Shown: positions 1 through 12,642, counted from the first letter of the stretch. The stretch is 64,000 bases of DNA from Primula veris (GCA_963682055.1 OY821743.1:36540959-36604958), one strand, 5' to 3'. Notes: generated from the sequence alone by a model not told the origin. Numbers and translations are program-made.

Positions 1-81
1 TCACAAAAACCGTCGCTAATAAACTCGTAACAAAAAATACCGTTACTAATCCCGTTGCAATTTGGCTATTTTTTTACAGTG
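1..81 (+). mobile_element. CACTA-type MITE, right end only (cut by window edge)
   Basis: The first 81 bases match the last part of the roughly 194-bp repeat found complete at 37326-37518. They share the words CGTAACAAAAAATACCGT and TTTGGCTATTTTTTTACAG and end in CAGTG, a variant of the family terminus. The left part lies outside the window. No coding capacity. Confidence 0.75.
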
Positions 82-2566
82 TAAAACATGTGTTAAAATT
101 ATAATTAAGTATATATATATATATATTTGAAGATTCTATAAAATTAAAAATCATGGTATTTTTTAATGAAGAAAAATATGCAGACTTAACCTGATGTACT
201 ATAAATTATATGTAATGAATACCATTAATACCTTATTTTCTTTAAAAAAAAAGAATTGTATTTTGGTATTAGCAAAAATTAACGTATTTCCATTATGATC
301 GATCGGTTTCTTTCCATTTCACATAATGGATCGAATTTGGCGTGTTCATACTTCATACATCCTCTAGACGATCTTGAGTATGTTATGATTTAAATAAGCT
401 TTTATTTTATGATCTTGAGTATGTTTTTTTTTTTCGAGATATATAATGACATGTTTTGGAAATTATAGTAAAATTTAAAAATTCAAAACATGTCATTATA
501 CATCTCGAGAAAAAAAATAAGACCTATATTTGTGTTCCCGTCGTGAAACCGTGGAGATTTGCATTAGCCAAATCTTAATTTAGAGCATTTTTGTAAAAAA
601 AATGTCCAAGTTGATGTTCATATAACATCTCCTTTTTTTTTTATATGCATTGTGTCTTTTTTGCGTTATAATAAGTGATTTAATTTTTTGTGTATAAAAT
701 CATATCATTAGCTTTTAATTCTTATATAATATATTTAATCTTTGACAATTTTATAGATCCAATGGAGAACCATTGTTAAAGTTTCAGCACTTAGTTTTCG
801 TATGTGTATCTTAGTGTACTTAAAGTAAATTGTTGCATATATTTTGGGTTGACGTTATATTGAAAAAATAGGGATACTTTTACTCTGCAAGTCGATAACT
901 TTATGCACATACAAGCTAAAAAAATTGTATTAAAACATCTCCTATATGATAAGAGCAGGTTCTTTTTCGAGTGCATTTTTTCTGAATCCTGTGCAATTTC
1001 ACAACTATTAGTTGTAGTTTGTGACTAATAGGTGCGATTTGATTTTTTCTAAAGAAATGACCTTTTTTTTTCTTTTTTCCAAAAAAATGAAAAATCCAAA
1101 AAATATGTTAAATTTAAAACTGGGTTTTAAAATTTAAAATATGAATTTTAAAAATTATAAGTCATTTATATATTTTTTTTATTATTTATTTATTTTGTAA
1201 GGACTTTATTGACTTTTAAAAGCAAAAATAATACAATGAACAAATTCATAAAAAAATTAAATTGATTTGTAAAATAAGAAAATTAAATTTAAAATAAAAA
1301 TATATTTGTTTTTCGGATTTTTCTAAACCTTATTAAAAAAAAATGTGAAAAATTAAAATAAATAAATAAAAATTGAGTTCGAATTTTCTAACACTGTTTC
1401 TAACTTTTTATAAAAAAATGTTTTATAATTTCAGTATTTTTATTTTTAATTATTAATGTTAAAAAGAATAAAAAAAAACGACTTACAATTTATGAAACTC
1501 AGTTTTCAACCTTGAGAAACCAAGTTTTATAATTTTTTTAAAAAAAAGTCAAAGTCGGACATATTAGTTAGGAACTTGAATTTAACTAATAGGTGGGAAA
1601 ATGCCCATGCCCATGTGACAGTAACTATAGTTTCAATAATCTAAGAACAATTTTTGGGTCAATAATCTGTAAGATAAACAATAGTTTCATTTTATTACTC
1701 CTATATTTTAGTCGGTTAATTAATAGTCAAAGTTTGTACATTAGCATTAAAATTAACGTTAGCATTAGCATTAGCATTATATCGGTTGTGGTGTAAGTAG
1801 TAAGGAATAAAAGTGAGACAATTTTATTGGTTTTTCAAAAATGGAAATGCTAATGTGTAAATAAGTATCTAAAACGTGATAATAATATTTTTTTAACTAT
1901 TAAATGATGTTAAAATACGGTAAATAAATAGTGTTTTTGCATTAATAATCATATATCAATTATTATATATTAACGCAATGGTAATTAAAACAAATTATTG
2001 TGATGGTCCCAACGGATGCTAACACAATGTGATTTATCCACATTGTTCTGAATGTCAAAGTGAAGAAATTTATCGAAGCGTGGGTAAACGGCGGAAGTAA
2101 CTATGACTGTTTTAACGTAGTCAAACGCCCCGTCATCTAATTAGCGACGCGCATAAATGGATTAACGAGTTTTTCACAGTCACTGTCTATTGTACAGCAA
2201 AACCACAACCAAATGAACGGAATTGGCATGCATAATCAGCGGGGTTTTAAAATAAATAAATAAATACCATATATAAACATCGTAAATGTTCCTTATATCT
2301 TTTTTTTATCGTATGGGATTTACATTATTAGGCTTAATATCTTTTTTCCTTAGGCTTAATATCTTTTTTCCTTACTTCAACATTATTAGGCCTTTACTGT
2401 ATCTTCGATCGTGATACGTTAGTCGATTTTGTTCTATAATAGCTATTATAGAAGCTTGATTCATATAAGTACATTCTATTTTGCATAATAATAACGACAC
2501 ACATGTTACTTTAAAAAAAATGTTCATATATTACATTATAATAAAAAATAAAAAATATGTTAAAAT
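82..2566. other. Gene-free AT-rich intergenic DNA
   Basis: No plausible gene was found. The only open frames are short and of biased composition. The stretch holds poly-A/poly-T runs, a GCATTA microrepeat near 1755-1780, a duplicated AGGCTTAATATC word near 2330-2360 and the long inverted repeat listed at 424-519. Confidence 0.7.
424..519. repeat. Inverted repeat with arms of about 33 bp
   Basis: The left arm (424-457, a T-run then CGAGATATATAATGACATG and TTTT) is nearly the reverse complement of the right arm (485-519, AAAACATGTCATTATACATC then TCGAG and an A-run). One mismatch is seen in the core. The spacer is about 27 bp of AT. It would fold into a single long hairpin. It may be a foldback element or small-RNA hairpin; no target-site duplication was recognised. 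Confidence 0.7.
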
Positions 2567-3654
2567 GGCCTTGTTTGGTTGACACCAAAAGTAAAATACT
2601 TTTACTTTTACTTATTCAATATGTTGTTTGGCTGCCACTTTAAAATTTTACTTTTATAAAAGTAAACCATTAAGTATACTTTTGGCTTTACTTTTACTTT
2701 TACTTATATTAGTTTGTTTGGATGTCATCTAATAAGTATACTTTTGGTGAAAAGTAAATGTCTATAAGTAGACTTTTTAAAAGTAAGTTTGATGATAATT
2801 TTTAAAAGTAAATTTGATGATACTTTTACTTTTGATGATACTTTTAAGTAGGTTTTAATCTGAATCTGCTTTTAAAGTACAGTTCAAAACCTAGTTCCTA
2901 TCATTATTATATTTTCCTAACTTTGTATTTTTTAATCTTTAAATAATAAAATCTTTAATCACAAAAAATATAAAAAATAACAAAAAAAACAAAAAATTAT
3001 AAAAAAATCACCAAAAATTATAAAAAATCACCAAAAATTATTAAAAAATACAAAAATCACAAAAAATGAAAAAAAATCACAAACTTTTAAAAAAAATTAA
3101 AAAAAATATATATATAATTTTTTGTCAATATAACACTTTTTATACCGAAAAATCAAAAAAAATATATAAAATGACAAAAACTTATACAAAATCACAAAAA
3201 ATTTAAAAAAAACTAAAAAAAATTTTGTAATTTTTTTTTAATTTTTTTAAACTTTTTTTATTTTTTGTGATTTTTTTTATTTATTTTTCATTTTTTGTGA
3301 TTGTTTTTTCATTTATTTTGAGATTTTTTTTATTTTATATAATTTTATGTGTTTTTTTTCATTTTTTATGAAATATGTATATGGCGTTTTGGTAAATAAA
3401 TTAAATAATTAAAAAGTAGTACATATAGGGAATATGAACTTATGAGGTACATATAAGTTCAAAAGTGGTACATATTGTGCATTATTTGAATAAACAATTT
3501 ATTTTCACTCAAAAAGTAAAAGTAAACATATTTTACCAAACAACATTTTTAATGAAAAGTATACTTTTATTGTGTTCACCAAACAGCATTTACTTACTAA
3601 AAAGTAAAGAGAAAAGTATACTTTTGAACATAAAAAACGCGACCAAACGAGGTC
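2567..3654. mobile_element. Tourist/PIF-Harbinger-like non-autonomous element
   Basis: The ends are inverted: GGCCTTGTTTGGTTG on the left and CGACCAAACGAGGTC on the right, 12 of 15 positions matching. They are followed inward by inverted AAAGTAAAAGTA / TACTTTTACTTT words. The trinucleotide AAT directly flanks both ends (2564-2566 and 3655-3657), which fits a 3-bp target duplication. The interior is a mirror-like series of short A and T runs (AAAAATCACAAAAA and relatives, 2930-3330) with no transposase. Terminus and 3-bp TSD resemble PIF/Harbinger (Tourist) elements; the family call is an inference. Confidence 0.65.
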
Positions 3655-3714
3655 AATATCTCCGGAGACACATGTTAACAAAACCGTATCAAAAAAAATA
3701 TTTGATTGAAAATG

Positions 3715-3989
3715 CCGGGCTGGGCGAAAAACCGAGCCGAACCGATAACCGAACCGAAAAAGACCGAAACCGAAAAATTTCCGGGTCGGTTTCGGTTTTC
3801 AGTAAAACCGAACCGAAAAAGTCCGAAACCGAAAAAGACCGAAAAAAACCGGGAAAAAAAAAACAAAAAAAAACCGAAACTGGACCTAAAAAGTCGGACC
3901 GGTTCGGTCCAAAAAACAAAAAGACCGAAACCGAAAAATATGCTCGGTTTTACCAAAAACCGAACCGGACCGGACCGAACCCAGCCCTA
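3715..3989. mobile_element. hAT-type MITE (GGGCTGGGC family), copy 1
   Basis: The element begins CCGGGCTGGGCGAAAAACCG and ends GAACCCAGCCCTA, imperfect terminal inverted repeats of the family whose best copy is at 44693-44916. The same 7 bases, GAAAATG, flank both ends (3708-3714 and 3990-3996); one more base mismatches if the TSD was 8 bp. The interior is a run of ACCGAAAC / GGTTCGG words, which accounts for the K-, P-, T- and E-rich open frames here. No transposase. Confidence 0.8.
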
Positions 3990-4314
3990 GAAAATGGAAT
4001 TAAAAAGAGTTGTAGGTGAGGGAAAAAGATCATGTGAAACGACAACACAAATGAAGGTATCCAAACTGTCATATGAGCTGTAGCAAGTGGTGTACAATAT
4101 TAAGTATATATATTAATATTATATACTTATTATATAGAGAGTGGTCCAAAGTGGTAACTTAATGCGCCCAAATATCCGAGATACAGCTCATCTCCATTTT
4201 CCACGTCTTTTTCTCACTTGTCACACTATTACCTTGTCTTTTAATACAAAATATAAAATACAAAATACAAAATACAAAATAAAATTTAGCTTTACTAAAT
4301 GAGCTTTCATATTG

Positions 4315-4750
4315 TTAAAGCATCCATAATAGTTTTGTTAACTGGTGACACATCATTATTTAAAAAGATATTAAATGACACATATGTATATTAAGTTAAA
4401 CACCCACATTAGTTTTAACTTTAACAATGTTATCTATTTTAACTAAAAATTAATTATTCAAAATATAGTACTATGGATAGGTGGTGGGAGAAAATAAATA
4501 GTAGTATGTTAGAGATATAAAAGATATACATGAGAAATAACAGTTAATTGTGGGTGTGGACACATTTTTTTACGATGTCATCAACTAATAACAATTAAAA
4601 AAATTGTTATATTTAACAATATTTTTAACATCTATAAAGTTAATACACACTTTAACACAACTAATGGGGAAATATAGATAACAAAATTGCATTGTTAGCT
4701 AACATTTTTAGTTAACAATATATATAACAACATTATTGTACATGCTCTTA
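4315..4750. mobile_element. Putative MITE with imperfect inverted ends
   Basis: The left end TTAAAGCATCCATAATAG, followed by TTTTGTTAA, is an imperfect inverted match of the right end, which reads TAACAACATTATTGTACATG followed by CTCTTA. GTTAAC-type words recur inside. The adjoining sequence on both sides contains TTA, but a clean TSD could not be fixed, so the superfamily is left open. Confidence 0.45.
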
Positions 4751-4752
4751 TT

Positions 4753-5735
4753 AATTAGGTTCTCTCACATAATTTACTTTTACCTGTCACCTGATTTCAT
4801 GGGTAATGGGTTCAAATTTACTAACTTCCTATCATCATGTTTTGATCGGTTTATCGGTTTTTCATATCTATTCGTATTTTTTTTTTAAATCAAGGTAATA
4901 TTTTATTTATAAAGTGTTTATTCAAAAAAATCTGTAAGATTTGACATTTTATAAATTCTTTTGGTATTTATTAATATTACTACCTTATAAATTGTCAAAC
5001 AAATAATTAAAAATAAAAATAAAATATTACGTTGATTTACAAAAAAAAAATCTAAAAATAATTACGAATACATATAAAAATACCGATAATCTGATGCTAT
5101 CAACTTGAGAAAATTTGTTTCCGCATTCATGATTTACTAAAAATAATTAAACAATGTTATTAAATACTATTACGTGGTAATCCTCACACCGTTGCACCTG
5201 CAAAAAGTTATTGTGAGACTATCTAATTTTAATTACAGTAAAGTTTTTTTTGCTTTTTTGGTATTTTTCTTAATCATACTAATAAAGGGTGGCAATTTAA
5301 TCTGATCATGTCATGTTTATCAAATTAATTGACGTTCAGATATTTATATCAAATGTTTTTTAATTTCCCGCTAAAAGAGTGGTTCAATTTAGTAAAGTTA
5401 TAAATGACATACGACTATATTTAGTCACAATTATGTCTGTCACGAGTCATGAGTATTTAATGGTACACTTTCGTAACTTCCTTGTTAATTATGATATTTG
5501 ACAAAAATTAATACTATTGACAATGCTAATAATGGCATTCAGACGTTGACTACGTACCCCATTACATTGGTCAATTTAATTCCTCGTTTCATTGCACATT
5601 GTAAGGTGATATATTCGTGTCTAAAGATAATACTATTGTTAGTCCATTATGAGTAAATTAACTTTTAAGTCGTATATTTTCAAAATTAGTTCTTAAAAAT
5701 TAATTTCATTTTGGTTTATCTTTCTCCTATTCAGT
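4753..5735. other. Gene-free AT-rich intergenic DNA
   Basis: No gene, RNA gene or clear repeat structure was seen here, only AT-rich sequence with short homopolymer runs. Confidence 0.6.
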
Positions 5736-5739
5736 TGGA

Positions 5740-6600
5740 AATTTTAAAATGAATGAATTCTGTTTATTAAATTCACTTGAAAAAACTTTAAAGTGAATGG
5801 TTTTTTTTTTCTTTTAAAGTGAATGATCATTTTTTTAAGTGAATAGACTTTTGTTTGGTACATTCATTTCAAAATACCGAACCGAATGATTTATTTTTGA
5901 TCCATTCATTTTAAAAACTTGAAGTGCATGAGTTTTTGTTTGGAACTTTTTATTTGTTATTTTGAATTGAATGATTTTTTTATCTATTCATTTCATATTT
6001 TTGAAGTGAATGTTTTTTTGTTTTTTTTTTATGTTTTTGTAAAGTGAATGAGAATTTTTTTAATCAATTCATTCTAAAATTTTGAAGTGAATAAACGTTT
6101 TTTTTATTCATTCACTTCAAAATTTTGAATTGAATGAATTTTTTTTTTTAAGTGAATGAGATTTTGTTTGGTTCATTTACTCTAAAATTTTGAAGTGAGT
6201 GAATGTTTTTTTTAATCCATTCACTTCAAATTTTTGAAGTGAATGAGTTTTTTTTATGTGTTTTTTTCAAGTGAATGATATTTTTTTTTTTATCAATTTA
6301 CTCTAAAATATTGAAGTGAATGAACGTTTTTTTTATCCATTCAATTCAAATTTTTGAAGTGAATGAGTTTTTTTTTTGAATATTTTTTTTAAGTGAATAA
6401 GATTTTGTTTGGTCCATTCACTCTAGAATTTTGAAGTGAATGAAAGTTCTTTTTTTTCATTTTACATTTTTTTTTATACATTTTTTATGTATTTTTTATT
6501 TTGTTTTTCTTATATTTTTTTTGTATTTTCACGAAGTGAATGAGATACTAACGAAGGGAATGAGATATTAACGAAGTGAATGAGAGAAAAGTTACACCAA
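5740..6600. repeat. Degenerate array of short hairpin units
   Basis: Around eight or more diverged units carry an inverted repeat of the form CATTCACTTCAAA plus TTTTTGAAGTGAATG, separated by T-runs. The clearest are near 6105-6135, 6212-6245 and 6335-6365. Adjacent units also form direct repeats roughly 60-120 bp apart. The tail at 6530-6590 is a simple run of AACGAAGTGAATGAGAT units. No coding content. Confidence 0.75.
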
Positions 6601-6846
6601 AAGTGAATTAGTTTTTTGAATTAGCACTAAAAGAAAATTATTATTATTTTTTATTACTAAAAGGGAATTGCCCCTGTTATATTTACTATATTTACTTGAC
6701 AGACATCGCATTAATAAAGGGTTCAGTCACGTAACAAAGAAATTTAAATGAAAGGGCTTGCATTCTACTCAATCTAATTTTTTTTTTTCATACTCTCTAG
6801 TAGGATTTCTTTTCATTATATGCAAAGCTAATTTTTTAAGAGTGTA

Positions 6847-6941
6847 ATCAAAATATATAGATTCCATTAACATTTTCGTCAATTACTATCGAAATCAAAA
6901 TATATAGATTCCATTAACATTTTCGTCAATTATTATCGAAA
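6847..6941. repeat. Tandem duplication, 47-bp period, two copies
   Basis: ATCAAAATATATAGATTCCA and the following 27 bases occur twice head-to-tail, differing by about one base (ATTACTATC versus ATTATTATC). It is a recent local duplication of no evident function. Confidence 0.85.
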
Positions 6942-8227
6942 TGGGAAGAGTTGTAGTTCCCGACCTTCTCCAATTGCTCTTATAGTATGAAGAAACTTAA
7001 GATTTTGATAAAATTCTATATAGTTTTTCAGCCGTAACTACATTTTTCATTCACATCTCGAATTTAAATTTCCTTGTCAGGTTGAAAAATATTCATCATA
7101 GTACAATTGGCATATGTACTATGCATGTTACTTGTTGGAGAATTTACATGAAATATATAAATTAGAAAATTTATAATGTCAATAGTCAATCATAACATAA
7201 ATTGCATGTACAATCACTCTACTTTAATTTATATATACACTATTACTCATGAGAACTAGATGATTTAGTGTTTTTGCTATTGCCCTCTCGTTTTAAAAAA
7301 GGTTTACCAACTAGTGCAAATTATATGTCTTTGTAGATAAATTATTCACCACCCTAACATTATCTACAAAACTAGAATTTTCAATTCTCATGTCACCAAT
7401 TCTAAATGACAAATATTTAAATGATATAACAAGAAATATGAGTTTGTTGTAGTTTTATTTCGGTAGCAAACATGTAAGGTTGCCCGTGTATAAAGCATGA
7501 ACCTATCGACCATCGAATGCGTGCCTAGTTGGAAACACGTCGACGCAATGGTAAACTAGAATTGGTTAGGTGGAATGTCAAAAACTTATGTATAATTTTT
7601 TTTATAGAGCATAAAAGGTCTAAACTCTACGATACAAGGATTTAACGAAAATATACGACAACCAAACCAAGTTTTCCTCATTTATTTCATGTGGGTGAGT
7701 GGTATGTAACTCGATCTAGTATAATTGCTATTATAACTTCGAAAACTATATATTCGTATGTTCTTTTTTCTTACAAGCAAACACATACTATGGAAGTTTA
7801 CTTTTAATTGTCATTAATGAAACTGTAAACAATTTTTGAGTAGCAAATTATTCTCTTGTCTAAATTGACGAAAAGCTAATTTGTAATGTTTTTTATCATG
7901 TAGTTTAAACATTGTTAAACTATATGATTAACTTTTTCATCAATTTGAATATAGATTACCGACACACAAAAAATAATAAATTGAATCTAAAGAAGCATTT
8001 GTTACCACTACAAATAAATATACATTTAATATTAGATAAAGGGGGCGACAAACAAAATGGACAATTGTATTATGGTAGTAGGAAGCAATTATTGTTATAC
8101 AGTGTCTTATTTTGAAAAACTATATTAAAAAAAGGAGTATAGTAAGTAATACCAGCATGTAAAAGTATAGACTAAAAGTTGCAAAAAAAAAAATTTTAAA
8201 AAAAAGAAAAGAAAACAGTAATATAGG
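6942..8227. other. Gene-free AT-rich intergenic DNA
   Basis: No supported gene. One open frame at 7912-8115 encodes an N-, K- and L-rich peptide of 67 residues with no recognisable domain, and I treat it as chance. Confidence 0.6.
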
Positions 8228-8620
8228 TAGAGCCTGCCGAAAAAGGGAAGCACGACACCTGACTCCGAGTCAGGTTACTTTGGTTTCACAGCCATTGTAT
8301 CTGTTTCAAAATTTTGACTATAGCAAATCCATTGACTGTGGAAATCAGAGTAACCCTGACTCAGAGTCAGGTACTCTGCTTCCCCGAAAAACCAAAAAAA
8401 CCTAACCGGACTGAAGACCGAAACCGAAAAAATTTCGGTTTGGTTTCGATTTTCAATAAAACCGAACCGAAAAAAACCGAGAAAGACCAAAAAAGAAAAA
8501 AAAACCCGAAAAACCTAAAAAATCCAAAACCAGACCGAAAAAATCCGATCCGATTTGGTCTAAAATATATAAAAAAAAAAAACGAAACCGATAAAAAACG
8601 AACCAAAAAAGTATGCCTGG
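8228..8620. mobile_element. hAT-type MITE (GGGCTGGGC family), copy 2, interrupted
   Basis: The left end TAGAGCCTGCCGAAAAA is a diverged version of the family terminus TAGGGCTGGGCGAAAAA. After the insertion at 8246-8383 the sequence resumes with CCGAAAAACC and continues with the family's ACCGAAACC words to about 8600. The right terminus is decayed, so the end is approximate. This explains the K- and P-rich open frames here; they are not genes. Confidence 0.7.
8246..8383. mobile_element. Foldback MITE (GGAAGCAG family) nested in the hAT MITE
   Basis: The 138-bp element runs from GGAAGCACGACACCTGACTC to CAGGTACTCTGCTTCC and is almost a complete palindrome. It matches the 139-bp copy at 41914-42052 along its length. 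It is flanked by CCGAAAAAG (8237-8245) and CCGAAAAAC (8384-8392), 8 of 9 identical, which fits a 9-bp target duplication of Mutator-like type. It contains the smaller palindrome-like word CTGACTCAGAGTCAG. Confidence 0.8.
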
Positions 8621-8890
8621 GTTTCAGATAGGTAAGTTAATTTGATATTTGAAGGCGAATGCTTTTGTTTCAAGTGACACCTAACTAAACAAATAAATAA
8701 ATAATACTCTCTACGCTCCCACTTTCTCTCACTACATGCAATTCTGTATATCTCTCTCTATACATATATATATATATATAAATATAAATAAATATATATA
8801 TATGTATAATATATATCTGTATAACTCGCAATCGTAACAAACACTACTCTTATTTCATTCATAATTTCATTTCGTAACACACTTTGTAAT
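8621..8890 (+). promoter_or_regulatory. Probable promoter region of the FPP gene
   Basis: This stretch lies directly before the pyrimidine-rich leader. It contains an (AT)n tract at about 8761-8820 with TATAAATA words and then ordinary AT-rich DNA. The transcription start cannot be fixed from sequence alone. The boundaries are inferred from position. Confidence 0.35.
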
Positions 8891-8911
8891 CTCTCTCTCT
8901 CTCTCTCTCTT
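8891..8911 (+). repeat. (CT)n microsatellite in the FPP 5' leader
   Basis: A run of about ten CT dinucleotides, followed by TTCTTTTTCTCACTC. Pyrimidine patches like this are common at plant transcription starts and in 5' leaders, which supports placing the untranslated first exon near 8880-9080. A GT at 9081 (after GAATGTTTG) is one possible splice donor. Confidence 0.6.
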
Positions 8912-9034
8912 CTTTTTCTCACTCTACTTTTTTACTGAAGTATCTTCTCATTCTCTTTTTTTATTTTATTTTTTATTTTTCTAATTTGATTGAAAATATT
9001 GAAGATTTATTAACTGTTTAAGTTTGATATTAAG

Positions 9035-12000
9035 TTGAGTTGAATCGGAGAATAATCTAATGTTTTTTTTTGAATGTTTGGTAGGTGTTTATTTTGAATG
9101 TTTTTTATTGCTAATTTCGGGATTTTAATATTATGTTTTCTGTTACTGAACTGAATGTGGCTCTTTTGTTGTTTTTGTATTTTTGAGCCATTTTTTGTGT
9201 TTTTAGTGTAAATTTAATTTTATTGATTCTTGTGTGTTGAATCGGAGAAGAATCTGATTTTTTTTTTGTTGATTAAATTGCTAATTTCGAGGTGAGCTTG
9301 TTTTGAATGTTTTTGTTGCTAATTTCGAGTTTTTTTTTTATTTATTTACATTTTTTTATGTTAGAAAACTGAATGTGGCTCTTGATTTTTAGTGTTTTTA
9401 GTGTTTTGATTTTGAAATAATGTAAACTGGATTTGTTGATTTTTGTGTGTTGAATTGGAGAAGAAATTTATTTAATTTGGTTGACTAATTTCTAATTTTT
9501 TAAGGTATATTAATATCCTATATGTGTGTGTGTGTATATATATATATGATATGATATGTTGTAATGCTTTTTATTGTTAAAAAAATGAATGTGGATTTTA
9601 TAGATTTAGGCCAATTTAATTTTGTGAAGATTGCTGTTATTTGGTTGATTGATTGCTAAAACTTTACGAATTTTTGGTTTACATGGATTTGAGATAGCGT
9701 AATAGTGTTTTGAATTAGTATAATAAATAGAGTTTGTTGATTTTTGTATTGAATCGGAGTAGAAAATTGATGCTACTTATCTTGAATTGTTTTTGCTGCT
9801 AATTTCCTATATTTACGATAAGTTGGATTGCTAAAAAAATGAATGTGGATTTTATAAACCAATTTTGTTTTGTTATAATTGCTGTTATTTGGATGGTTAA
9901 TAGCTAAAACTCTACTAATGTTTGTTTTACATGAATTTGAGAATGTTTTGATTTTGGATACTTATTTGATAAATTTATTTTGTAATTTGGATCGGTGGAA
10001 AAAGACTGCCGTGTTATTTTGTGTTTGATTAATTGCTTAATTTTCGTAAATTTGTGGTAAGTTTGACTTTGAAGATGTATTTACTGAGCTGGTTAATATT
10101 ACATAATTTATTTGGTTAAATTATTTGCTAAATCCTCTGTTTTGTAGCTGCTTCTGATTAAGTATCTAATAAGTTAAATGTTATTTTTGAATTGCGGAAT
10201 TTGTTCTTATGGAGATCCACTATTTTAGTGTTAAGAGTGCTTTGATTTTGACTACTTATTAAATGAATTGGGTAATTTCCAGGTTCAATTGGTTAAATTA
10301 CCAGATACTTAAAAAAAAAAAAAAAAACAGCTACTGTTATTTGAGAAAAAAATGCCGTGATTTGGTTGATTTATTACTAAAATTCTCTTAACGCAGTTTA
10401 ACTGCTTCCAGTGATTAATTTTGTGGTTAGTTGATATTTTATTTTATTTTTCTGTTAAACACTGAATCTGGCATTTGTTTACATAGATTTTATCCAATTT
10501 TAGCGTTTTGAGTTCTTTAATTTTGATAATTTATTATCTGTATTGCTAAAAGCTAGGTTGCTGTAAATTTTAGTTGATAATCGGTTGATTCTCTTATAGT
10601 TGAGGTAAATCTAATAGCTGCTTGTTATAGTTCACTTAGTTGAATGATTTTGCTGTTAAATTGTAAATGTCTCTTATTCACGTTCTGCAATCTGCTTGAT
10701 TTGATTTTTAATATCTACTAACCGAACAATTGGTTACTTTTCTGGTGTAAGTAATAAGTATGCTAGTTTTTTTTTACATATGATTTGATCTTTTAAATTT
10801 GAGCCAATAATTTAATGTTCTGCTTGTTTTGATTTTGAATTCTATTTACTAACTGATTTGGTTTATTTGTAGGATAAATACGAGAAATAGCTGGTGCGAC
10901 TGATTAACGCTTAGTTCTCATAACAGTTTAGTAAGTCTGATATATGCTCGTTAAGTTAGTGGTTTTGCTGTTGTTATGAATTAATCCTTTAAATTTGAGC
11001 CAACACTAACATTTAAATGCCGCGTTCTGTTTTTCTGCATATTTTAAGACGGAAAAAACTTCTTATTGTGAAACGGTAGATTCGTTAAGCTTACTAATTA
11101 TGCCATTTTAACCCAGAAAAAGGCCAAAATACTTGGGCGTCAATAAATGCATTAGTATAAAGTTTTTAACAGATAAGTTTAGTTTAATAAAAAGTTGAAA
11201 CCAAACAAGTTAACTTTCCTACATTGTCTTTAAGTGGTTGAGAGAACTGAGAAGTAATGTTTTTCGTAATATTTGCCCGAATCTCAGTGACATAAGTGAC
11301 ATAAGCGGTATGCAATTGTCATTTTGTTTCCTATTTTCCTTTTTCCTGAATTAAATGAATGCTTTGTAGTCGGTTGCCCCGAATTTACTCTTCCCTTATC
11401 AAGCAAGATCTGTGTTTTTCCCCATGTGAACAACATTTTGGTGTTTATTTGATGATATTCTAAATTGGGTTGTGGAACTAATGCTGTAAATCTTAAGTAC
11501 TTTTGGTTTTGCTTTATTTACTTACTCCCCTTAATTTACTTCATTAATTAGTATTTGGCTTATGTGGCTGCAGTTTTTAAGGCAAATGTTCTGGCTTATA
11601 TTAAGTCATGAGAAAATGTTCTGGCTTATGTGGAAACTAAATACCTTTTTTTTCTAAGCTAACCAACCACATGCACTACAACTTTTTTACACTAAATTCA
11701 ACAATTTGACAATCTGGATTTCTTTACATCTATTATCAACAACTCAGATTTTCGCATTTGTTTGGTGTAAATGCCAAATGGGATCAGTTCTATTAGAGAT
11801 GAGTTCTTGCTGGGTACCCTTAGTTCACTTGTATAATTAGTTTTTCAATCCAATCCCTTGTGTTTCTTCACAACCATTTTGATTCATTTTTACTTTTTTT
11901 TTTATGTGAATGAGAGTAATTCTATCATAGATAAATAAATGCCTGCAGAATTACAGATTTTTTTACAGTTAAGTAATTTTATTGGAATGAGATGAGTGTC

Positions 12001-12642
12001 TGCAGTTTTCAAGGAAAATATTCTGGCTTATTTTGAGTCATGAGAATAATTATGGGTGCTCAGTGTTTACTACTTAAAAACTTTTTTCCCTTCAAGGAAA
12101 CTAAATATTTTTTCTTTCTAAGCTCGCTAACCACATGCACTACAGCTTTTTTAGACTAAATTTGACAGTAAAAGCTGCAATGTAACAATCTATTTATGTC
12201 TGGATTTCCTTGCATCTATTACAGTATTTTGTTACAGTTTAGTATTTTTATTGGAATGAGATGAGTGTCAACAGATGATATGGTTGCCTGCAGAATATGA
12301 CCCAGTTTATATTTTGTTACATTCTTGGCAGCCATTTTTTTTATAAATATATTTATAATAGGAAAGGGTTTACATGAAATATCACTCTTTTATAAGTTTT
12401 ACATTCTAAGTTTTTGTTTAATCACCAATCAAGTTTCGCAAGTAACCTGTAAGGGATGAATTGTATGCTGAAGGATGGTTTTATATATTTAAACTGAGTT
12501 TTTTTTCCTGTCGCTTTAGAATTTAACTCGTCTCATTTACCATATGAAATTTAATCTGCCCTGATATTTTTTCCCTGTAACTTTGATGATTTTTTGCTTT
12601 TTTCTCATATCATAATTGAGTAATTATTCTTAATGTACTTAG
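9035..12642 (+). other. FPP leader intron built of diverged repeat units (inferred)
   Basis: This is a gene-free stretch of about 3.6 kb between the CT-rich leader and the FPP start. Its 3' border is the acceptor TGTACTTAG ending at 12642. The word TTGAATCGGAGAAGAAT or a close variant occurs near 9040, 9238, 9450, 9749 and 9980. GAATGTGGCTCT / GAATGTGGATTTTA occur near 9153, 9370, 9587 and 9840, giving units of roughly 200-300 bp. A second duplication pairs 11570-11745 with 12000-12225 (shared TTCTGGCTTAT, CCACATGCACTACA and CTGGATTTC words). The intron as such is inferred from the acceptor and from the absence of coding sequence. Confidence 0.6.

Noticed and set aside
3465..4019. 184-codon open frame rich in K, P, T and E, and similar frames at 3675-3990, 8275-8631, 38330-38680 and 43385-43582
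   Set aside because: They are translations of the ACCGAAAC-repeat interior of hAT MITEs with defined ends and TSDs. Both strands are open because of the repeat composition, not coding selection.
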